Shown piece after piece: positions 51,301-60,300 of a stretch of DNA of 64,000 bases (position 1 is its first letter; each line of letters opens with the position of its first letter). A model generated the notes under the pieces. The model made no database searches. It saw nothing but the letters and a program-made list of their open reading frames with translations, and was not told the origin of the DNA. The stretch is from assembly GCA_007922305.1 (NCBI GenBank), contig ML677334.1, positions 59,622,858-59,686,857 on the forward strand, in the 5' to 3' direction. The position numbers were made by a program, and so were the translations under genes. This stretch comes from Dermatemys mawii. Lineage: Eukaryota > Chordata > Testudines > Dermatemydidae.

Positions 51301-54300
51301 GAGAAAGGCAGGGCTGGGGATGCCCCAGACAGTGGCTCCTATTCTGTGCCAGGCTCATCTGCTAGTCCTGGCTGGGCTGGGGAAGATAGGACTTGCTCTT
51401 CCTCTGAAAGGAGCAGCTGTGACCAGATACAACCCACACCTAGAAATCTCCCCCAGCAACAGGAAGCTCCACAGATACACACTCTGCACCCGCATTGCTC
51501 CTCAGCCACAGGGGCAGTGGTCACTGTACAGAGAGCTTCTCCCCCATCCGCCCAATCCCTGTGCATCTGGACCCCACATACCAAGACACCATCCCTGCAC
51601 CCAGACCCCCCCACTACTGAGTCCTACACCTAACCTCCACCCTGCTGAGCCTCACCTCCTGCAGTCGGACGCCCCCACACTGAACCCCTTCACCCAGACC
51701 ACCTCTGCCTGTGATCCCCCTGCACCCAGACCCCCAACCAGCTGCACCTGGACCCCTACCCCATTCCCCAAGCACCCAGGCTCCCCTGCTAATTCCCACC
51801 CCCATACTCAAGTCCCCCTGCTGAGCCCCATTGCCCCTGTAACTGGGACCCCACAATGAGCTCCTGTGCTTCCAGATCCCCTCAGTCCCACACTGAGCCA
51901 CCTGCACCTAGATTGCTCTACACAGAACCCTCTCAGCCCAGACCTAGATCCCCCCGACACACTTGGATTCTGCTGGCTTTTTAAGCTTGCTTGCCCATGC
52001 CCCCTGATACATCTGGCATGGAGGGGCAGAGCCCTCGGGGTGTTTCTGAGGCAGGCCTGGCCTTTGCACTGTGTCAGGGTAGGATGCAGTCCTATCACCG
52101 AGTCCATGTCCCCAGAGGTGGCGGGGGTGCAGGCTGGGCAACCAGTGGTCTCTGCTCTCTGCTGCCATGTTGAAGCCTCCGCATTTATTTATTGACAAAT
52201 AAAATTTGCAGAATCCCTATCTCTATTCCATTACTTTACCTCCTTCCCTCTGCTTTGGATTATGACTAGATTCACACTAAAGAAGGAATTGAAGAGGCAG
52301 TTGGTCCATATCTCCCTTTACGCCCTTGATACTGAGCACAAGGAACTCCAAGGTGCAGGTACAGACCAACAGATGCTACATGAAAGACTTTCCAGTCTCA
52401 TAAACATGCAGCACATGTGTAGCCAAATGTGGAATACAGATAGATAGGGACCACACATCATGAAGAATCTCCTGTTACAGGTAAGTAACTTCCATTTTGT
52501 AAAATGTGTCAGAAATAAGCTGTATAGAGTTTCTTATGAAATTATGCCCACCATTTTCAGGTATGTTTTTACTTCCAGATTTTCCTACTGCTGTTGTAGC
52601 ATGTCACTGCAGATAATGCACTAGGAAATGTGTCAGTACTCTTTTTAGAGACGAGCAGCTTCCCTTTGGAAAATGAGTGCAGCTAGTGTCTAATTCTGCT
52701 CTCACACTTGTATGTCACTGCTACGGAAGCCAATGGGAGCTATTGATGTATATTGGAGGAAGGAATCTGCCCAAAGTCTTAGTGTAGTCCGTCCAGAGTC
52801 TGCTCCTGGACTATGGGACCAGTTTGAATTGCTGCTGTACTAAACAGCAAACTGAATTTATTTGGAGTGAGAAGATCAGATAACAAGTCTTTCAAATGCT
52901 ACTATCCTCTGGAATTTCATTTCTGTCTCCATATTTCAATGAGCGAGACTTTTTTATAATGTTTACTGAGCAGCTGCCAAATAAGGCTGGAAGAGGGCTG
53001 GATGGAAGTATGTTCAGAGTGACTCTCCCTCCCTTGGCTAGTGAAGCTTGAATGTGTCACATTCATGATGCATTTTTACTTCAGAGGAGAACATCAGCCA
53101 GAGCACTCTGTCAATGTTCTCTGCTGGCTTTTGTCCTTTATCTTCCTAATTGTACCTGATATCAGTAAAATTTCTTCCTATTATAGTGGCAAGTTCACAG
53201 AAATGCAGTTAAGGTTGTCTCCACATGTGCAGCAAAAATAAGATATCAATTGTGCCATAGCACATCCCTTTCATGCTTCTGAAGGGTAGCTGGGGAGTGA
53301 ATGACAAAGTCCTTGATTGTGCAGATAATTGAAGCAGACTATAGTGCAAAACATCTGATTACTGACATTTAAAGGTCGCAGTCCTAGCATCCTTGATTTA
53401 AAAAAGCTTCAGTCATTTACATGAGCTGCCAACTTGACTCTGACACAGAAAATTAGTTTCAAGAGACAGTAGTCTTAGCCATGCAGTGAAGAGTGCCTGC
53501 CAGTAGTCTATTACATTTTTCTTTGCTACGAAGTGAAGAATAGAGAGGAAAAGAATAGTTACACCTAGGAAAAGATAAGAAAAGCAAACATTCAAAAGCC
53601 TCCTGGTGTTTATGCAGGGTTTCACCGCTATAGACACTGGCATATCCTTAGATGAGCGCTATGCTCTCTGATAACTAACTGAAGTTCATTATCATGAAGT
53701 GCTAAGTGAGGTCTGCTTTCAAGACAGATATGATTACTATTAGTCATGTTTTGGTAGCTCACCTGCCGTATGCCAAATGGTGTTGAGGCTTTGGCATATT
53801 TTCACATACTACTGGCAGTCTAACACAAACCCATATCAGCAACAAAATTCATGATACATGCTGGAATGTCATCTGGAACTCAAGTGATTGTGCCTAGGTA
53901 TTGTAGCACATTTCGTAACAAATAACTGACCCCCTCCCCCTGTGACATAATAGTCACAAGAAAGTAAAATAAGAATTCATTGATAAAGGGGCACCATAAA
54001 CAAAACCAACCCAAAAGGCCCAGGACTCGATGGGAATAAATCAATGTTCTAGCAAAGTCAGTGGAACACACTGATCTAGATCAGCTAAGGATCAGCCCCA
54101 ATATGTTTTTTCCGAAATACTTCTTATGGGCATTGGAAATAAACTTGATTTTTAAAATTACTTTTCACTGCATATGTTTACTTCTTACATTTCATTTTCT
54201 GTCATTTGGACACTGAAAGTACAGCCCCCAGGCTCATCAGTTTCACTTTCTGTTTCTCACAGGCTTGTTTAATGTGGTGATGTCTGATCCTCAGTACTTC

Positions 54301-57300
54301 AGAGGACCATGTAAACAAGGAAACTATTTATTATGTCCAAAGTATCCACCGTCAATATGTTATAGTCCTTGAAATTTTAAAATGCAATACAGTTTAAAAA
54401 TATGTAAAATATTATCATTTATTTCTTGAAACTGTTTGATTCATTTTAGATTTCATAAAATCTTTGTTTCTAAATCAATAAGCTATTTATAAATGCTCCT
54501 TTAATTCTGAAAATTCTGGGTTTTGTTCATATAAATTAGACACATCACATTTTAATAATTTAGGCAAAAATTTAATGTGTAAAAAGGAGAGGATCTTCAG
54601 TTGCTAGAAAATGGTTTCTCGTGGTTCCTAAAGATACCTGGATGTACTGTATAAAACTACATTGATTCATATTTCTATGCTGTTAAAGACTTAAGAGGGT
54701 TAAATATATTCCACATTATTTTATAAGATACTAAGTGTGCACAGCACTTTCACCAGCTTTCAAATAATAAAATCTTGGTGATTTAAAATTTAAAAAAATA
54801 TTACAAACCTTAAAAAAAATCAGAAGACAGCTCTCAGTTTACAGTGTCTCATGCTGATTAGAATATGCATTTGGTGTCCAGAATTAGATATTAGGTTCAT
54901 TTACATTTGGAAGAATATCCCTACAGATGTGATGGCTAGAAAATTACCTTTTATGTTTTTTAAATGAAGGCTTAGGTTCTGTAGAATAGGAATATATCAT
55001 GAAGCCCTTATATGATACCTCTATGTCAAGACTGTGGAGTTTGGTATTCTGGAGGTATTTGTAACCAATGACAACATCAAGCACATAATGAGAAGCCCCA
55101 TATTACCTACTGGCTAATGACTTTGTTGGGCTTGTGTGGCAAGCTGATGCTCATTTCAGTTTAAGCTGTTGCACAATTCTGATCAAACTTACGCCAGGAA
55201 GTCCACAATGTTCAATGTGCAGCAAATACTTCAGTTTCCTATATTTAGGCTGAAGAGATTAAACTAGTGTGACCTCATTTAACTGTCTTAAGAGACATTG
55301 CTTCAGTAGAAAAGAAACCTTATGAGAAATATCATTAATTTGAGCTATTACCCAATGCCAGATAATAGTGTCCAACTCAAGTGAAAGGAATAGGAGATGA
55401 TAGTGGAGGTGAGGGATCAGCCTGAATACACCATGGTCATGCCCTCTTCTTTTGATAAGACTAGAATAAAGTAGACTCCTTTATTCACAAAAACAACCAG
55501 GAGTCTGGTGGCACCTTAAAAACTAACAGATTTATTTGGGAATCTGAAATGCATCTGAAGAAGTGGGGGGGGTTTATCAACAAAAGCTTATGCCCAAATA
55601 AATCTGTTAGTCTTTAAGGTGCCACTGGACTCCTTGTTGTTTTTGTGGGTACAGACTAACATGGCTACCCCTCTGATATGAGACTCCTTTAGATTATTAA
55701 AAGTTAGATCCAGTGTCTTCCCAAGAAAGACCTGCAGCAGAAGTCAAGAGCCTTCCTAGCTAATGTGGTGTCAGAAAGAGCCTGCTCCACCTGCAGGAGC
55801 CTGCCCAAGGAAAAGAGACACAACAGCAGCTTGTTTTAATAGATTTGTAAACTTTAATATGGGCTTGTTGATGCAGAACAATTCTGTCTTTGCGGTAGTG
55901 ATTCATAGCAACATACCTATAACCATAGGAAATACTTCCTGTGAATGTAGCATGTAGTGTTGTAGCCAAGTTGATCCCAAGTTATTAGAGAGACCAGGTG
56001 GGTGAGGTAATATCTTTTCTTGGACCAACTTCTGTTGGTGAAAGAGACGAGCTTTTGACCTTACACAGAACTCTTCATCAGGCCTGGGAAAATAACTCAG
56101 TGTCACAGCTAAATACAGGATAGAGCAAATTGTTTTGTATAAGTAGTTAACCCATATTTCAAGGGGCCATTCAAGGTGAAGAGGCCTGTTGACACCCCTC
56201 TAGTCACAGGGAGGAAAGAAAGTGACAGAGGAAAAGCAGCTGCAGGGGATGTGGCCGGGAACTTGGTAGTGGGTTACAGATGGCTGTAATAAGCCATAAA
56301 TCCAGTATCTCTATTCAGTCAGTGATTTTGAGCGTTTAACAAAGTTACAAATTTAAGTTCCCAGGCTCATCTTTTGAAAGCATTATGCCCAGGGCCAGCG
56401 CTAGACTTGCTGGGGCCCAGGGCAGAAACTAAGGAGTGGGCCCCCATCCTGCTTCCCTTACCTGCTCTCACATTGGATTTCTGCAATGTTTCTGAAGCCA
56501 GAGCGTGAGCCCTGCCGCATGGGCCTGAAGCCTAAGGCCAATCCTGGCAATTGCCCTGCTTGCTATCCCCTGATGCTGACCCTGGCAGGGCAGGTTCCTT
56601 TGAGGATGAGGACATGTCCTTGAATGTAGCAGCCTTATCACAGAAATGAAAAGCCAACAAAAACTTAGGGAGTAGGAAGATGAGATGGGAGGTTAACTGT
56701 TATCAACAGCATGGACTTCAAAACACCAACTCTGGTTGTTCTGTGAGCTCTTGACAGTACAGTTTTAAGTTGATTTACCATATAATTTTGTTCTTGGAAC
56801 AAGTCACAGAAGTAAAGAATAGGATAACACAATAAACAGCCTTTTGTTAAGTCGCCCTCCTAAGACAAGCAAAGAAAAATGTGAAAACAAACTCAGCATT
56901 TGGCAGTAATATTCATGCAAAAGTTCTCTTTGAAAAGGGGCCATTTGAGAATTCAGAGAAAATGCCCGATAGACTAATTTTCCCCACCCCAACTCCCTTA
57001 CGGAAAACTGAGGGTGCACGTACATTCATTGGGTTTCAGAATTAGTATACTAGCCAGACATGATCTCATGAATTATGTTACCAAGATTTATGCAGGGCCA
57101 TTGTACCAGCATTCTTTAAATAAAGAAATTAAGTGCTGGAATGACTGTTTAACATTCTAAATATTTGAGGCTCATCAGCTGTTTATAAACACTTTATATC
57201 AGAAATATTGAAATCATGAGATTTCTCAAAGGGATGCCTCATTCACCCTTATGATTATCCCAAGTTTTAGACATGTTCACATAATTTGTGAATATGCTTT

Positions 57301-60300
57301 AATATCACACTCCACCTTTATTCATGAAGTTGTGGGAAAAAAGTCTAACCATATGAATTGTGGCACATCATAACTCTACAATGTAAAAACTTGGAATTTC
57401 CAGATTAATCATATTGTTCATACACGATGGTGAATGATCACATACAGTAGACACATTTCATAATATGTCTCTTGATGATTTATTTTTTCTGACATTCCAG
57501 AACTTTTCTGCAAATAACTTGAGGCATTACTAGCCCATGATTCATACACTGCTACTGAATGTACCATACTGTATGCATCTATGTGTAAGTGAATGCCCCA
57601 TGGCGTTTAATATAAAGTGAGATAACTGTAAGAATCAGAAAGTTGAAGTGACTTTATTCATTTGTAACATTGTTATTTCAATTAATCCTTTCAACTACAC
57701 TCCAGATTTATGCTACTCTGTCAATCCACATCATAATCTGTGATTTTTCAGGGTTTATAATATGGTTGTAAATTGCTACACAAATGACAGTTGATGCTGG
57801 AATACCCACTTTTGTTACAGTTGTTATAGTCTCATGTCTTATTGGAAAACATTGAAAATGAACTACGTGGTCACTAAATTAATCCTTATTACATGGTTTG
57901 TGTAATTTCATGGGGTTGAGAGTTATTCACCTGGGGCGGGGAATCAATGTTTTTTGCTTGGGTAATATAGTAGTAGTGTAGATTAAGTATGTAGAAGAAA
58001 CATAGCTGATTATAAACTGGGAATTTATTCAATTGCACAAATCAATAAAAAGGGAAAATCATTTTGAACTTGGTTCTTCCTTCACACGCATGTAAACCAA
58101 GAGTACATTGCAATCGATGGTGTAGGTGAGAGTAGAAATAAATCTCTTATATATACAGTGGAATACAAGTTTATTAAACTAAAATGGTCACTAGTTCTTT
58201 CCTTCTACTAGTACTGTCAGAAGTAGACTGAATAGTCACCACAAAGGCTTAGTTCACCCAGCACACACCTCTGGTTAACTCTTCATCACTTTGGTGAATT
58301 TCTAGCCTTCACTCTGTTAGTCTCACTGTATTCTGAGGATAAAACAAAGTTTCCTTTTCTCTCTTACTATTACCTCAGCAAGTCATAATTCAATATGGCT
58401 TTTGGCTCCAGGCTGCCAACCAATGAATCCAAGCCACTACCCATCCTTCAAGAGTAGCTTCTAACTCCCAGTGGAATCCTTCAAGGATTAGAGCCCCAAC
58501 CAAAAGCTGCACCTTGTGGTTCCTTGAGTTACTGTAGGATATATAGCTGTAGGAATCTCTCCAATTTCTAATGCATCCCAAAGCAGGACACTCTTATATA
58601 ACACCTTTTATTATGAGTTACTATTTCTTTTCTCTTGTATATAATTAAAAGCAATACTCTGTGAGCTGAAACTTGGCTTCTGAAGATGTTATTTAGGATC
58701 AAGTCATTATTTTCATCTTTCTTCCTTTTAGCTGTTTTTGATCTGCTTGACTCTTTTTAAGGTTGTAACTATTTAGAAAATTCACAGGTTTTCAGTTTTT
58801 TAATTTTGCAATCGTTTCACTAAAACATGGCCTCCATTTAAAATAACATTTGTCAAGTGACTAGCCTATAAGGTGAATGATCTGATTTGTCTTTGATATT
58901 CCTAGAATAAGAAGTGTAAACAGTTGAGATATTTTAAAGTGATTCTAGCATATAAGCAATAAATTGTTTATATATTTTTTCCTATTAACAAATCTTTGTT
59001 AATATTCTGAATGAGGGACCAAAGTCAAACTCTTTTAGAAAATGTAGTGACTAATATAGTTGTAAGAAGTAGCCGGATTTTATTAATTTTAAAATCAATG
59101 GAAGTTGTGGCGCAATGGCTTGTCCCCACATGATGATCTGAAAATTTATCTCCAAGTATCAGAAACTGAGAGAGGAGGCTGAAACCTGCTCTGTTTCTAG
59201 ATGATTCAACAAAGTTAAGATATAAAAATCATGCACTGATCAGTGACCCTGGACGTGAGTGGGCTCTGCAGATTTCACCCTCCTGCGTCAATTGGGGCTA
59301 CTGGATCCTAGGAGGGATTCACCCCTTTGGAATTTAGAGAAATTTTGGAGGTTCCACCTTGGGGAGGAAGCTTATATACTGGTCAGCTGCATATCTGCCC
59401 TCCCCCTCAATGGAATTAGATGAGCCTTTTATGCCACCATGGTTCAGTTCACCCAGACTTTCTGCCTGGGTTATACGTGCAGCAGCCAGTGTAATCCAGG
59501 GTGAATTGAGCCTTCTCATCCCCTGTCAGTACTTGTGTGCAAAACAGGGTAGGTTATTAATTAAGGGCAGCCTTTATTGTCATTTATTCAGCATTTCTTA
59601 GAAGCCAGACCCCTGTTTTAACATAGCTTGGGATATTTTTCATGTCAATTCTGGAATGAGAAATTATGGACACTGCGATAAAGTGACTATACTGTGATTT
59701 CTAAGCATTGATGCCTCTCTCCTTTTCCCTCACCCCAACTCTGAGCAGCATGCTTGATAGTGCAAGCCGTCTAGATGAAGAGCACAGACTGATCGCCAGG
59801 TATGCAGCGAGACTGGCAGCAGAGACTACTGCATCAGTAAGTGGTTTTAATTGGGGGAAGGTAAAAGTTTCCTTTTGTTCTTGTTTCTGAAGAGCAAGGG
59901 CTTGTCACGATCAGAAAATTTACATCTGACAACCTTGATGGTTCACAGATTATTTTATTGGAGGATATTGTTATTTAATAAAAAACAAGAATGCTTTCTT
60001 GCAGCTACTTTAACAGTGTAGAGTATATATATAAACCTAGTTACGTTTAAACAATTCAAACTAAGGAAACTGACGGCTGCCCTCACCCACCGTTATTCTA
60101 CCATCTCCAAATCCAAAAACAGGAAGACAACTTGGGACTCCTGAACTCAAACTGGATTGGAAAATATTGCCTAGTTTAACATTGGTTATAGGTTAGCAAT
60201 TTACTTTAAAGGTAAAAACTGAGATGGTGAATCTATTTCATTCCTTAGAGCCTTCGCTCAAACACCAGAGCCTTAAGTGCTGAGAATTTTAATAAATGAT

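Larger units (their letters stand above)
49399..59748 (+). other. DTNA intron, 10.3 kb
   Basis: Contents: a long repeat with TTCTTC/GAAGAA ends (about 50230-52490) carrying a nested hAT-like element (about 51083-52217), a palindromic repeat with an 11-bp duplication (55473-55691), a second palindromic-family repeat (about 55950-56390) and a fragment of a GGGCC-rich repeat (56391-56590). The stretches 52500-55470 and 56600-59740 are plain intron apart from an imperfect inverted repeat near 59440-59520. Long frames at 51118-51859 lie inside the nested element. Confidence 0.8.

Noticed and set aside
51118..51859. Overlapping open frames of 171 and 179 codons, proline/threonine/serine-rich
   Set aside because: They lie in the C-rich core of a nested hAT-like element. 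The proline content reflects CCC repeats, several frames are open at once, and there is no splice or protein match.
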